From Thioalkalivibrio paradoxus ARh 1 (GTDB lineage Bacteria > Pseudomonadota > Gammaproteobacteria > Ectothiorhodospirales > Ectothiorhodospiraceae), in NCBI RefSeq assembly GCF_000227685.2, contig NZ_CP007029.1:462047-526046 (forward strand): a stretch of DNA of 64,000 nucleotides, given 5' to 3'. Positions within the stretch are counted from its first letter, which is position 1, and every line of letters starts with the position of its first letter. The notes under the pieces were generated by a model, which was not told the origin of the DNA, ran no database searches, and saw only the letters and a program-made list of their open reading frames with translations. This document shows, piece after piece, positions 44,276-55,016 of this stretch. The position numbers were made by a program, and so were the translations under genes.

Positions 44276-44719
44276 ATGGACGCTGAAACGAAGAAAATCT
44301 CTGACCTTACCGCTGAGGAATTGTATGCGCTGGCGCGGGAGCGCGAGCAGCAGGAGGCCGAACGGCGCGAGGCCAGCCGGAAGAAGAAACTCGAAGCGCT
44401 GCGGAAGAAACGCAAGGAGATTGTAGCGCGGCAGCGGGCGGAACTCGCGGAGCTCGATCGCGAAATCCGGGATCTTGGCGGGCGGGCCCAGAAGGCGCGC
44501 GCCGCAGGTGGGCGCCGCGGTGGAACGGCGGCGAGCGGCACCATCAGCCAGAAACTGTGCGACATCGTCGCGACCAAGCCCGAGATGATGGTGAGCGAAA
44601 TTCGCGAACAGGCCGAAGCGGCTGGCATCGACACCAAGAACATTAGCCAGACACTGGCGTACCTGAAGCGCCAGGGGCGCTTGGACTCGCCGCGCCGGGG
44701 CGTATACAGCGCCCCTTGA
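44276..44719 (+). CDS. Novel coiled-coil plus winged-helix-like protein
   Basis: 147 residues from ATG 44276, AAAGAGGAA upstream. Residues 10-70 are a very charged Glu/Arg/Lys coiled coil (AEELYALAREREQQEAERRE...). A Gly/Arg hinge (AAGGRRGGTAASG) follows. The C-terminal KLCDIVATKPEMMVSEIREQAEAAGIDTKNISQTLAYLKRQGRL, ending SPRRGVYSAP, looks like a winged helix with a wing. It could be a nucleoid or regulatory DNA-binding protein. No family is recognised. Local AT content is higher than average. Confidence 0.7.
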   Translation: MDAETKKISDLTAEELYALAREREQQEAERREASRKKKLEALRKKRKEIVARQRAELAELDREIRDLGGRAQKARAAGGRRGGTAASGTISQKLCDIVATKPEMMVSEIREQAEAAGIDTKNISQTLAYLKRQGRLDSPRRGVYSAP

Positions 44720-44759
44720 CCGCACCGGGGGCATCCCCGTTCCGTGTAGGGAGCCGTAG

Positions 44760-44793
44760 GCTGGACGGGTGCGATGGAATGAGTCCGTCCAGC
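44760..44793. terminator. Hairpin between convergent genes
   Basis: GCTGGACGG (44760-44768) pairs with CCGTCCAGC (44785-44793) across a 16-base loop. It probably terminates the coiled-coil gene and the opposing rnd. The 5' context (GTAGGCTGGACGG) recalls REP-type sequence. Confidence 0.55.
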
Positions 44794-44835
44794 AATCTTT
44801 GCACCCGGTTGCGCGTCGGGCAGCGACACGGCTCA

Positions 44836-45981
44836 TCAGTTCAGTTCGAGTCCCGATGAACTGCAGCGCAGCGCGCTGGCCCCGTCCAGCCAGCGCTGCA
44901 GCTCGGCCCCGGCGACGCGCGCACGCCAGCCCTGTGCGAGTGCAGCGCCGTCTTCCCTGCGTATCAGCGCCACCACGTCTTTCCGGCTCGCGATGGCCTG
45001 GGGGCTGATCCGCTGCCGGTGCGCGAGTTCGCGCAGCAGCGCCATGCAGACGTCGGCGACGACTTCCTCGGCCTCGCTCAGCGGTTGCCTTCGCGAGATC
45101 GCGGGCCAGGTTTCCTTCGGTGCCGCGCAGCCCTTTTGCACGGCCTCCAGGAGTTGCCGGGCCCGCTGCTCATCCACATTTTTCGGCAGGCCGCGCTGCG
45201 CGTGCAACGCCTGAAGATCCTGGGGGCGCGTGCGCGCGATCGTCAATAAGGCGTCGTCGCTCAATACCCAGCGGCGCGGGCGGTCAAGATTCCGCGCTTC
45301 GTTTTCGCGCCAGGCCGCAAGCTCGCGCAGCACTGCCAGGTCACGCGGCTTGAGTCGCTTGTGCCCGCTGACCCGGCGCCAGGCCTGGGCCGGGTCGGGC
45401 CGGTATTGTTCGGGGCGGGTCAATGCCTCCATTTCCGGCTGCAGCCAGTCCAGTCGGCCCAGGGCTTCGAGTTCCTTTTGCAATTGCAAGAACAATTCTG
45501 TGAGGAAACGCACATCATCGCGCGCATACTCGAGTTGCGCGGGCTGCAAGGGCCGCCGCGCCCAGTCCGTGCGTGACTGGGTCTTGTCGAGTTCGCGGTG
45601 CAGTACCGCCTCTACCAGATTGGCATAGCCGACCTGTTCCCCGTGCCCCAGAAGGCTCGCGGCCACCTGGGTATCGAAGACCGGGGACGGCACCTTGCCG
45701 GTGACGAGGTAAAGGACTTCGAGGTCCTGGCTTGCTGCATGAAAGACCTTGAGTACCGATGAGTCTTGCAGCAGTTCATCCAGCGCGCCGATACCGCCGA
45801 GTGCGAGCGGATCGACGCAGGCGATATGGTCCGGAGTCGCGAGCTGGATCAGGCACAGTTTCGGAAAGTACGTCTTTTCGCGAATGAACTCGGTGTCCAT
45901 CGCCACCCAGTGACTCCCGGCGATCGCATCGAGCAGCGCGCGCAAGGCAGTGTCCGTGGTAATCAGCCCATGATCATGCAT
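44836..45981 (-). CDS. rnd: Ribonuclease D
   Basis: 381 residues from ATG 45981. DEDDy nuclease: VAMDTEFIREKTYFPKLCLIQL (D28, E30), VFHAASQDLEVLY (Asp), LEYARDDVRFLTELF (Tyr, Asp). Two HRDC-like helical domains follow. It trims tRNA 3' ends. A longer frame to 46221 reaches a repeat unit and is not used. It stands alone; the upstream 170 bases hold no gene. Confidence 0.93.
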   Translation of the reverse strand: MHDHGLITTDTALRALLDAIAGSHWVAMDTEFIREKTYFPKLCLIQLATPDHIACVDPLALGGIGALDELLQDSSVLKVFHAASQDLEVLYLVTGKVPSPVFDTQVAASLLGHGEQVGYANLVEAVLHRELDKTQSRTDWARRPLQPAQLEYARDDVRFLTELFLQLQKELEALGRLDWLQPEMEALTRPEQYRPDPAQAWRRVSGHKRLKPRDLAVLRELAAWRENEARNLDRPRRWVLSDDALLTIARTRPQDLQALHAQRGLPKNVDEQRARQLLEAVQKGCAAPKETWPAISRRQPLSEAEEVVADVCMALLRELAHRQRISPQAIASRKDVVALIRREDGAALAQGWRARVAGAELQRWLDGASALRCSSSGLELN

Positions 45982-46153
45982 TGGAGGATCCGCAGATGTC
46001 GGGGCGGGCTGCGACGAGGGCCGCCCGCGGTTTGTTGTTGGTATCCGGCCGGTATCGCCGTCGGTGCGCCTGATTGTCTCAGCTTGGCATTCTGCACATG
46101 CCTGCGTGGGGCCCGGTGCCGAAACAATGCTGGCGCTGGCAGCCATGGCTTGG

Positions 46154-46349
46154 GTTAACGTGAAAGTCACGGCCTGTCTCGTGTCCTTGGCGACCCGTAG
46201 GGCGGAAAAGCGCAGCGTCATCCGCCGTGCGGCGTTCGCAGTGCCCAGGCGCCCGCGGCAATCCGGGCGCCAGCTGGCGGATGACGGCCTTCGGCCTTTT
46301 CCGCCCTACGCCTGTTTCATCATCGAGGGTGGCCACATAGGTCATGGAA
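46154..46349 (+). repeat. Composite palindromic repeat, copy K
   Basis: 196-bp unit with left end GTTAACGTGAAAGTCACGG and tail GGTGGCCACATAGGTCATGGAA. The T-for-G change and CCTGTTTCATC are private to this copy. Tandem with copy L. Confidence 0.9.
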
Positions 46350-46545
46350 GTTAACGTGAAAGTCACGGCCTGTCTCGTGTCCCGGGCGACCCGTAGGGCG
46401 GAAGAGCGCAGCGTCATCCGCCGTACGGCGTTCGCAGTGCCCAGGCGCCCGAGGCAATCCGGGCGCCAGCTGGCGGATGACGGCCTTCGGCCTTTTCCGC
46501 CCTACGCCTCTTTCATCATCGGGGGTGCCCCCCGAGGGCATGAGA
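46350..46545 (+). repeat. Composite palindromic repeat, copy L
   Basis: 196-bp unit, left end GTTAACGTGAAAGTCACGG, CGTACGG-type interior, tail GGTGCCCCCCGAGGGCATGAGA, closed by GTTAGCGTG. Confidence 0.9.
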
Positions 46546-46655
46546 GTTAGCGTGAGACTTTGCATCAATCTGCACCCCGGATGAAAGGTGGCAGGGGGTG
46601 CTGATGCGTCGTGCGCCACACCCTCGCGATGGCCGGGATGCATTCTCGGATCGTC

Positions 46656-47147
46656 TCAGGTCAGGTGCAGCAGCCAGCGGCGGCGGGCATCGCGCAGCAC
46701 GCGATAGACCAGCGGCCAGACCAGTGCGCTGCTGAGCACCGGAGCCCAGTACATCATGCTGTCCGGCGGCAGGCCCGTCGCGCCGCGAACCCACAGGTTG
46801 AGCAGGCTGACCAGCGTGACCAGAAACGCCACCGCGACGGACTGCTGCCAGACCGGAAAGACCCGCATGCGCGGATAGATCTGCAGCACGATGAACATGG
46901 CCACCGCGAGCGAAAGCGCGTTCTGCCCCAGCAGCTGGTTTTGGAGTACATCCAGGAAGAGTCCGGCGACGAACGCCGTGACGATTCCGACCCGGCGGGG
47001 AAACGCCATGCCCCAGTAGATCAGCACGAGCAAGACCCACTCGGGCCGTGTGGTGGCGATGGCATCGGGGAGCGGCACGATGGTGAGCGCCAGCGCGACC
47101 AGCAGCGAGATCGCGACCGGTACCGGGATCCCCAGAGCGGGTGTCAT
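46656..47147 (-). CDS. mreD: Rod-shape protein MreD
   Basis: 163 residues from ATG 47147. Five or so membrane helices: VPVAISLLVALALTIVPLP, WVLLVLIYWGMAFP, VGIVTAFVAGLFLDVLQNQLLGQNALSLAVAMFIV, VAVAFLVTLVSLLNLWV and a last one. It belongs to the elongasome with MreB and MreC. Last gene of the mreBCD operon; overlaps mreC by 4 bases. Confidence 0.9.
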   Translation of the reverse strand: MTPALGIPVPVAISLLVALALTIVPLPDAIATTRPEWVLLVLIYWGMAFPRRVGIVTAFVAGLFLDVLQNQLLGQNALSLAVAMFIVLQIYPRMRVFPVWQQSVAVAFLVTLVSLLNLWVRGATGLPPDSMMYWAPVLSSALVWPLVYRVLRDARRRWLLHLT

Positions 47148-48019
47148 TCCGCGGCGTCCGCCGATTCGTCTTCGTCCGGGGCCTTGTCGGAGTCGGGCGG
47201 CTCCGTCCACAACAGCAGCACCTCGCGGGAGCGGTCCAGCGCCGCCAGGGGCTCGGCGGAAATCAGCAGGAACGACTCGCCCGGCCGATGCTCGACGGAC
47301 ACGATGCGGGCGACCGGGTAGTCGGCCGGAAAGCGGCCCCCGAGTCCGGAGGTCAGCAGCAGGTCCCCTTCCTCGATGTCCTCCTGTGGCGGCACGTGAC
47401 GCAGGCTCAGCCGCCGCGGGTTTCCGGTGCCGACCGCCAGTGCGCGCAGGCCGGTACGGGCAACGATGACCGGCAATGCATGGCCGGGGTCGGAGATCAG
47501 TAGCGCGGTGGAACTGGTCCAGTGCGCCGTGAGAATCTGGCCGACGACCCCGTCGGCGTTGATCAGCGGCTGCCCGGGATAGGCGCCGTCCAGACGCCCC
47601 TTGTTGATCACGATCTGCTGGCGGAACGGATCCAGATCGACGGCCAGCAGTTTCGCGATCCGCACCCGCTCGGTTGCCTGAGTCGAGGTGTGCAGCAGTG
47701 CTCGCAGTCGGTCGTTTTCCATCTGCAGGGCGTCGAACCGCAGTTGCCGCGCGCGCAGTTCCATCAGCTCGGATCGGAGCAGCCGGTTCTCCAGCACGAG
47801 TTGCTCGTGCTGCGAGAACGAGTCGAGCATGCGGCTACCTACCCGGATCGGCGCATCCACCGCCAGCTGCACCGGGTAGGCCACGGTCGCGAACACGTTG
47901 CGCAGCGTTTGCAGCTGGTTGAATCGGTGGTCGAGCAGCATCAGCGCCAGCGCGACCAGTACCACCGCCAGCAGGCGCAGGGTCGGCGAGACCCCCAGGC
48001 TGAACAGCGGTTTGTCGAT
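47144..48019 (-). CDS. mreC: Rod-shape protein MreC, apparent ATC start
   Basis: 291 residues if started at ATC 48019. MreC is a periplasmic dimer linking MreB and the cell-wall synthases. IDKPLFSLGVSPTLRLLAVVLVALALMLLDHR is the normal N-terminus and membrane helix, but it has no ATG, GTG or TTG before it. GGAGG lies 7 bases before an ATC. A coiled coil (LENRLLRSELMELRARQLRF...) is followed by two beta-barrel domains. The first conventional start, GTG 47965, would remove half the membrane helix. MreB stop is 26 bases upstream. Confidence 0.85.
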   Translation of the reverse strand: MDKPLFSLGVSPTLRLLAVVLVALALMLLDHRFNQLQTLRNVFATVAYPVQLAVDAPIRVGSRMLDSFSQHEQLVLENRLLRSELMELRARQLRFDALQMENDRLRALLHTSTQATERVRIAKLLAVDLDPFRQQIVINKGRLDGAYPGQPLINADGVVGQILTAHWTSSTALLISDPGHALPVIVARTGLRALAVGTGNPRRLSLRHVPPQEDIEEGDLLLTSGLGGRFPADYPVARIVSVEHRPGESFLLISAEPLAALDRSREVLLLWTEPPDSDKAPDEDESADAAE

Positions 48020-48045
48020 GACACGTCCTCCAGCGGGCGGGACGA

Positions 48046-49134
<1,089 letters not shown>

Positions 49135-49217
49135 CTAGCAAGCCGCCGTGGCTTTGGGCAAGGAAGGGTTTGTGGTAAGTTTGCCGTCCGTGATTCGACC
49201 CGAAAATATCCTGAGCC

Positions 49218-49505
49218 ATGTCCCTGAACCGTGACCAAGTGCACCGCATTGCCGACCTGGCCAGGCTGGCGATGGACGACCGGGAGGCCGAGGAATTCGC
49301 GGCCGGGCTCAGCGACATCTTCGATTTTGTCGAGGCCCTGAACGCGGCCGAGATCGACGGCATCGAGCCGATGGCCCACCCGCTCGACGCGGAGCAGCGC
49401 CTGCGGCCCGATGCGGTCACCGAAACCGACCAGCGGGACGAGTTCCAGGCGATCGCCCCCGCGGTGGAGGGCGGGCTCTATCTCGTACCGCGCGTGATCG
49501 AATGA
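49218..49505 (+). CDS. gatC: Asp/Glu-tRNA amidotransferase subunit C
   Basis: 95 residues. Two-helix protein with a long linker: HRIADLARLAMDDREAEEFAAGLSDIFDFVEALNAAE and MAHPLDAEQRLRPDAVTETDQRDEFQAIAPAVEGGLYLVPRVIE. It holds GatA and GatB together. The upstream gatC-gatA spacing here is 162 bases, longer than usual, with no gene between. Confidence 0.93.
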   Translation: MSLNRDQVHRIADLARLAMDDREAEEFAAGLSDIFDFVEALNAAEIDGIEPMAHPLDAEQRLRPDAVTETDQRDEFQAIAPAVEGGLYLVPRVIE

Positions 49506-49667
49506 CACCGGCAACCGCGCCCCTGTCAGGGACGGGCCGGGTGCCGCGCCCATCTTGCGGAATGCGGCGGCGCGATCTGCCAGCGCCCACCGGTTGCCCT
49601 GCGGCGCTCGCCGGGCGCAGCGCCGCGCCGCCGACACCTCCAGGTACCACCGACGGACCCTGACGCG

Positions 49668-51122
49668 ATGACACTCGATACCCTTGCCGGCTGGGCCCGC
49701 CGCCTGCGCGCGCGGGACATCAGCAGCCGTGAATTGACCGAACTCTATCTCGAGCGTGTCGACCGGCTGGACGCGCAAATCAACAGTTTCGTGACCGTCA
49801 CCCCGGAGGCGGCGCTGGCAGCCGCCGACGCAGCCGATCGGCGGCTGGCCAAGGGCGAGCAGGCGGTGCTGCTCGGCGTCCCGGTGGCCCAGAAGGATAT
49901 CTTCTGCACCCGCGGCGTGCGCACCAGCTGCGGTTCGAAAATGCTCGATCCGTTCGTCGCCCCCTACGACGCCACCGTGGTTGAGCGCATGAATGCCGCC
50001 GGTGCGGTCACGCTGGGCAAGACGAACATGGATGAGTTCGCGATGGGATCGTCGAACGAAACCAGCTTCTACGGGCCAGTGCGCAACCCCTGGGACGCGG
50101 ACCGCGTCCCGGGCGGGTCGTCGGGCGGTTCCGCGGCAGCGGTCGCGGCGCGGCTGGTGCCGGCCGCGACCGGCACCGACACCGGCGGCTCGATCCGCCA
50201 GCCGGCGGCATTTTGCGGCATCACCGGAGTGAAGCCGACCTACGGCCGGGTGTCGCGCTACGGAATGATCGCGTTCGCGTCCAGCCTCGACCAGGGCGGG
50301 CCGATGGCTGCGACCGCGGAGGATTGCGCGCTGATGCTGAATGCAATGGCGGGCTTTGATCCGCGTGATTCGACCAGCGTCGAACGCCCGGACGAGGACT
50401 TCACCGCCGGCTTGAAAGCGAACCTGAAGGGGCTGCGCATCGGGCTGCCAAAGGAGTTCTTCGGCGACGGCCTCGATTCCTCGGTGCGCGAGGTGACCGA
50501 AGCCGCACTGGCGGTGCTGAAGGACCGCGGCGCGGAACTCGTCGAGATCAGCCTGCCGAACAGCGGCCTGTCGGTGCCCGCGTATTACGTGGTGGCTCCG
50601 GCCGAGTGTTCGTCGAACCTGGCACGCTACGACGGTGTGCGGTACGGCTACCGCTGTGCCGAACCGCGCGATCTGACCGACCTCTACACGCGCACCCGTG
50701 CCGAGGGTTTCGGTGCCGAGGTGAAGCGGCGCATCATGATCGGCACCTACGTGCTGTCGGCCGGGTACTACGACGCCTATTACCTGAAGGCCCAGAAGGT
50801 GCGCAGACTGATTGCCGACGATTTCCGGCGCGCGTTCGAGCAGGTCGACGTGATCGCCGGGCCGACGACCCCGGAGCTGCCGTTCCGCCTTGGCGAGAAG
50901 AGCGCGGATCCGGTGAAGATGTACCTCTCCGATATCTACACCATCGCGGTGAACCTGGCCGGTTTGCCGGGCCTGTCGATGCCGGCGGGCACGGTCGGCT
51001 GCTTGCCGGTGGGTCTGCAGCTGATCGGCAACTACTTCGACGAATCGCGTCTGCTGGGGGTCGCGCACCAGTTCCAGCAGGATACCGACTGGCATGCGCG
51101 TATGCCCGCGTCGTTCGTCTAG
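49668..51122 (+). CDS. gatA: Asp/Glu-tRNA amidotransferase subunit A
   Basis: 484 residues. Amidase signature: catalytic Lys in [13 protein letters not shown], cis-Ser/Ser in [52 protein letters not shown]. It releases ammonia from glutamine for tRNA amidation. The start ATG 49668 is unambiguous. gatB begins 24 bases later. Confidence 0.97.
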   Translation: MTLDTLAGWARRLRARDISSRELTELYLERVDRLDAQINSFVTVTPEAALAAADAADRRLAKGEQAVLLGVPVAQKDIFCTRGVRTSCGSKMLDPFVAPYDATVVERMNAAGAVTLGKTNMDEFAMGSSNETSFYGPVRNPWDADRVPGGSSGGSAAAVAARLVPAATGTDTGGSIRQPAAFCGITGVKPTYGRVSRYGMIAFASSLDQGGPMAATAEDCALMLNAMAGFDPRDSTSVERPDEDFTAGLKANLKGLRIGLPKEFFGDGLDSSVREVTEAALAVLKDRGAELVEISLPNSGLSVPAYYVVAPAECSSNLARYDGVRYGYRCAEPRDLTDLYTRTRAEGFGAEVKRRIMIGTYVLSAGYYDAYYLKAQKVRRLIADDFRRAFEQVDVIAGPTTPELPFRLGEKSADPVKMYLSDIYTIAVNLAGLPGLSMPAGTVGCLPVGLQLIGNYFDESRLLGVAHQFQQDTDWHARMPASFV

Positions 51123-51146
51123 GACAGGACCCTGGGAGCGCAGCAG

Positions 51147-52583
51147 ATGGAATGGGAAACCGTGATCGGGCTGGAGATCCACGCCCAGCTCAACACCGTC
51201 TCGAAGATCTTCTCCGGCGCCGCGACCGCCTACGGGGCGGAGCCGAACCGGCAGGCCTGCGCGGTCGACCTGGGGCTGCCCGGCGTGCTGCCGGTGCTGA
51301 ATGCCGGGGTGGTCGAGAAGGCGGTGATGCTGGGGCTCGCGATCGATGCGCGCATCGCGCCGCGGTCGGTGTTTGCGCGCAAGAACTACTTCTACCCGGA
51401 CCTGCCGAAGGGCTACCAGATCTCGCAATACGAGCTGCCGATCGTCGCCGAGGGGCATCTGGACATCGATCTGGAGGACGGTGGCCGCAAACGCATCGGG
51501 GTGACCCGCGCGCATCTCGAGGAGGACGCCGGCAAGAGCCTGCACGAGGGCTTCACCGCGATGACCGGCATCGATCTGAACCGCGCCGGAACGCCGCTGC
51601 TCGAGATCGTCTCCGAGCCGGACCTGCGCTCGGCGAAGGAAGCGGTCGCGTATATGAAAAAGCTGCACGCATTGGTGCGCTATCTCGGCATCAGCGACGG
51701 CAACATGCAGGAGGGCAGTTTCCGCTGCGACGCCAACGTGTCGGTGCGCCCGAAGGGGCAGCAGGCGTTCGGCACCCGCACCGAGATCAAGAACCTGAAC
51801 TCGTTCCGTTTCGTCGAGCGCGCGATCAATTTCGAGGTGGAACGCCAGATCGACCTGCTCGAGGCCAGCGGAACGGTGGTGCAGGAGACGCGCCTGTACG
51901 ACCCGGATCGCGACGAGACGCGTTCGATGCGCTCGAAGGAAGAGGCCAACGACTATCGGTACTTCCCGGATCCCGACCTGCTGCCAGTGGTGGTCCACTC
52001 GGAGTTCGTCGACGCGATGCGCGCGCGCCTGCCTGAGCTTCCCGACGCGAAGCGCGACCGCTTCATCGGCGAATACGGCCTGTCGGCCTACGACGCGGGG
52101 TCGTTGACCGCGAGCCGGGAGCTGGCCGATTACTTCGAGGCAGTGGCGGCCGGTTGCGGCTCACCGAAGCTTGCGGCGAACTGGGTGATGGGCGAGTTTA
52201 CCGCTGCGCTGAATCGCTCCGAGGTGGCGGTCGAGAACAGCCCGGTTCCTGCGGAGGCGCTCGCGCAGTTGCTGACCCGGATCCAGGACGACACGATCTC
52301 CGGCAAGATCGCGAAAGAGGTGTTCGAGGCGATGTGGTCCGGCGAGGGCGATGCCGACGCGATCATCGAGGCGCGCGGGCTGAAGCAGATCACCGATACC
52401 GGTGCGATCGACGCGATCATCGACGAGGTGATCGCCGCGAACCCGGCCCAGGTCGAGCAGTTCCGTTCGGGCAAGGACAAGGTCTTCGGGTTCTTCGTCG
52501 GCCAGGTGATGAAGAAGACGCGCGGGAAGGCCAACCCGGCCCAGGTCAACGAGCGCCTGCGCACGCGGTTGCAGGGTGATTGA
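51147..52583 (+). CDS. gatB: Asp/Glu-tRNA amidotransferase subunit B
   Basis: 478 residues. [71 protein letters not shown] and the C-terminal YqeY-like domain ([30 protein letters not shown]) are GatB hallmarks. It activates and amidates Asp- or Glu-tRNA. Completes gatCAB, an indirect Gln/Asn-tRNA pathway. Confidence 0.97.
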   Translation: MEWETVIGLEIHAQLNTVSKIFSGAATAYGAEPNRQACAVDLGLPGVLPVLNAGVVEKAVMLGLAIDARIAPRSVFARKNYFYPDLPKGYQISQYELPIVAEGHLDIDLEDGGRKRIGVTRAHLEEDAGKSLHEGFTAMTGIDLNRAGTPLLEIVSEPDLRSAKEAVAYMKKLHALVRYLGISDGNMQEGSFRCDANVSVRPKGQQAFGTRTEIKNLNSFRFVERAINFEVERQIDLLEASGTVVQETRLYDPDRDETRSMRSKEEANDYRYFPDPDLLPVVVHSEFVDAMRARLPELPDAKRDRFIGEYGLSAYDAGSLTASRELADYFEAVAAGCGSPKLAANWVMGEFTAALNRSEVAVENSPVPAEALAQLLTRIQDDTISGKIAKEVFEAMWSGEGDADAIIEARGLKQITDTGAIDAIIDEVIAANPAQVEQFRSGKDKVFGFFVGQVMKKTRGKANPAQVNERLRTRLQGD

Positions 52584-52804
52584 GCGCCCGTGAACGTGTT
52601 CCTGCGCCCGCTCCCGGTGCCTGGAAACGCCTGTCGCGGCGTCGCGGTCGGCCCGCGTCGCCGGAACGGGCTCGGCCCTGCGCGCGGGTCGTTGTATCCC
52701 GCGCCTTGTCGGGCATGTTCGAGGTTTTCGTCGTCGTCGCCGCAGCGCGCACTCCGGCACGCGCGCTACGCAGGGATGCGGGACAACCGAATCCGGGACG
52801 GCCG

Positions 52805-53701
52805 GTGAGCGACGAGCGGGATACCCTGCACCGTTTCCTGCTGGAGCGCACGGCGGTGCGTGGCGAGTGGGTGCACCTCGACGATGCCTGGAAGGCGCTT
52901 CTGGAGCGCCACGACTACCCGCCGGTGGTGCGCGCCCGCCTCGGGGAGGCGTATGCGGCGGTTGCGTTGATCGCGGCGACGTTGAAGTTCGACGGCGCAC
53001 TGATTCTGCAGATCACCGGTTCCGGGCCGTTGCACCTGCTGGTAGTGCAGGCCACTGGCAGCCGCGCACTGCGCGGGCTCGCGCGCTACCGCGGCGAAGT
53101 TCCCGACGGCGATCTTGCGGAGATCTTCGGGGACGATGCCCGGCTGGTAATCACGCTGGATCCGGGTGCCGGACGCGACCGCTACCAGGGCGTGGTGGAA
53201 CTGGGCGGTGGCTCGCTGTCTGCCGCACTCGACCGGTATTTCGAACGTTCCGAGCAACTGCCCACCCGGGTCTGGCTGGCGGCGGGGACCGAGCGTGCCG
53301 CCGGCCTGTTGTTGCAGGGCATGCCGGCGGCCGATGGTACTCCCACCCGGCCCGACTCCGAGGACTGGATCCGGGCGACGCTGTTGGCCGATACCGTTGC
53401 CGCCGAGGAGTTGCTGCAACTTCCGGCACAGGCGCTGCTGCTGCGCCTGTTCCACGAGGAACGGGTGCGGCTGCTGGAGGGGCACGTGATGCGTTTCGCC
53501 TGCGGTTGTTCGCGGCAGAAGGTCGAGGAGATGCTGCGCGGCCTCGGCGCGGACGAGGTCCGCGCGACTCTTGCGGAGGAGGGCCGGGTCGAGGTGACCT
53601 GTGAGTTCTGCAATGCCCGGTACCGCCTCGACGCGATCGACGCCGAGGCGCTGTTCGCCAGCGCCGATCCGCAGCCCGACGTCGGTTCGACCCGCCACTG
53701 A
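52805..53701 (+). CDS. hslO: Hsp33 redox chaperone
   Basis: 298 residues from GTG 52805. DTLHRFLLERTAVRGEWVHLDDAW, LTGSGPLHLLVVQAT-like segment, and the redox-switch cysteines in FACGCSRQK and VTCEFCNARY (CxC then CxxC, zinc-bound when reduced). Hsp33 is activated by oxidative unfolding. The long upstream frame from 52580 is rejected. 220 bases separate it from gatB. A composite repeat lies downstream. Confidence 0.93.
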   Translation: MSDERDTLHRFLLERTAVRGEWVHLDDAWKALLERHDYPPVVRARLGEAYAAVALIAATLKFDGALILQITGSGPLHLLVVQATGSRALRGLARYRGEVPDGDLAEIFGDDARLVITLDPGAGRDRYQGVVELGGGSLSAALDRYFERSEQLPTRVWLAAGTERAAGLLLQGMPAADGTPTRPDSEDWIRATLLADTVAAEELLQLPAQALLLRLFHEERVRLLEGHVMRFACGCSRQKVEEMLRGLGADEVRATLAEEGRVEVTCEFCNARYRLDAIDAEALFASADPQPDVGSTRH

Positions 53702-53779
53702 TCCCGCGTTGCATCGCTGCACCGCTGGGGCCGCAGCGCGGTACAGTGGGGCCCGGGCGCAGCCCCGTTGCCGGAGGCC

Positions 53780-53971
53780 GTTAGCGTGAAAGTCACGGCC
53801 TGTCTCGTGTTCCGGGCCACCCGTAGGGCGGAAAAGCGCAGCGTCATCCGCCGTACGGCGTTCGCAGTGCCCAGGCGCCCGCGGTAATCCGGGCGCCAGC
53901 TGGCGGATGACGGCCTTCGGCCTTTTCCGCCCTACGCCTCTTTCATCATCGGGGGGCCGCTGGCCATGACA
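53780..53971 (+). repeat. Composite palindromic repeat, copy M
   Basis: 192-bp single unit between hslO and the TauE/SafE gene (convergent). Left end GTTAGCGTGAAAGTCACGG, tail GGGGGGCCGCTGGCCATGACA, closed by GTTAGCA. Confidence 0.9.
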
Positions 53972-54056
53972 GTTAGCACGGCTTGCGAGCGGTCGGGGGC
54001 TCGGCCGGCCGCGCCCCTGGCGGCTTGAGTCGCAGGGATCGGCAGCTCGGGAGCCC

Positions 54057-54878
54057 TCACCGCAGCAGCATGTAGAGCCCAGCGAGCATCAGCACGCCGG
54101 CGAACGCGCGGCGCAGCATCAGCACGGGCAGCCGGTGGGCGAGCCAGACGCCACCGCGGACGCTGACCGCGGCTCCCAGCGCGATCCCGGCGACGGCCGG
54201 CAGGTACAGGTAGCCCAGGCTCCAGGATGGTGCGTCGAGTGCGGGATCGAGCAGCGCCGGCAGAAGGTAGACCAGGCTGCCCGCGATCGCGATCGGGATT
54301 CCCAGCGCGGCCGCCGAGCCGATCGCCTGACGGATCTCCCGACCCTGGCTGAGCAGGAAGGGCGTGGTGAGCGTGCCGCCGGCAATGCCGATCAGCGCGG
54401 AGACGGCGCCGATGCCGGTGCCGGCCGCGGACCAGACCGCGGGTCCGGACTCGGGCCGCGTCGGCGGGCGGACGGCTGCGAACAGCCACAGCGCGATCGC
54501 GATCTCGAACACGCCGAAGACGCGCGCGAGCGTGCGGCCGTCGATCTGGATCGCGAGCCAGGCACCGAGCATCGCGCCGGCGGCGATCGGCAGGAGCAGG
54601 CGGCGCACCGACGGTGCGTGTACGCCACCCTTCAGGTAGTGCCCGCGGGCCGAGGCCATCGCGGTCGGCACGATCGCCCCGAGCGAAGTCCCGATCGCGG
54701 CCTGCACCACGAACTGGCTGTCGAAGCCCATCCAGGTGAACAGCCAGACCAGCGCCGGCACCAGCACCAGGCCGCCGCCGATGCCGAACATTCCGGCGGG
54801 AATGCCGGTCACCAGTCCCAGCAGCAGGAAGACGGCCAGCAGAGCCAGGGGACCGCTATCGATCAGCAAGGCATCCAT
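54057..54878 (-). CDS. TauE/SafE (DUF81) membrane permease
   Basis: 273 residues, about eight membrane segments. LLGLVTGIPAGMFGIGGGLVLVPALVWLF and the second-half repeat ALIGIAGGTLTTPFLLSQG are the two TauE/SafE inverted-repeat signatures. Members export or import sulfite, sulfonates or other organosulfur anions. In a sulfur oxidiser, sulfite or sulfoacetate transport is plausible but not shown. Confidence 0.8.
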   Translation of the reverse strand: MDALLIDSGPLALLAVFLLLGLVTGIPAGMFGIGGGLVLVPALVWLFTWMGFDSQFVVQAAIGTSLGAIVPTAMASARGHYLKGGVHAPSVRRLLLPIAAGAMLGAWLAIQIDGRTLARVFGVFEIAIALWLFAAVRPPTRPESGPAVWSAAGTGIGAVSALIGIAGGTLTTPFLLSQGREIRQAIGSAAALGIPIAIAGSLVYLLPALLDPALDAPSWSLGYLYLPAVAGIALGAAVSVRGGVWLAHRLPVLMLRRAFAGVLMLAGLYMLLR

Positions 54879-55016
54879 CGAGTGCTATCGGCCCGGGCGT
54901 GGGGCGTGTGCATGGGGCCCCGCCCAGAGCCCCGGCCCCGTTTCGGGTGGAGGGCTTTCTCCCCGCTCCCGCTTGCGGCAGAGCGGAGCGGGAAGCCCCT
55001 TTGGGCCCGTTTCACG

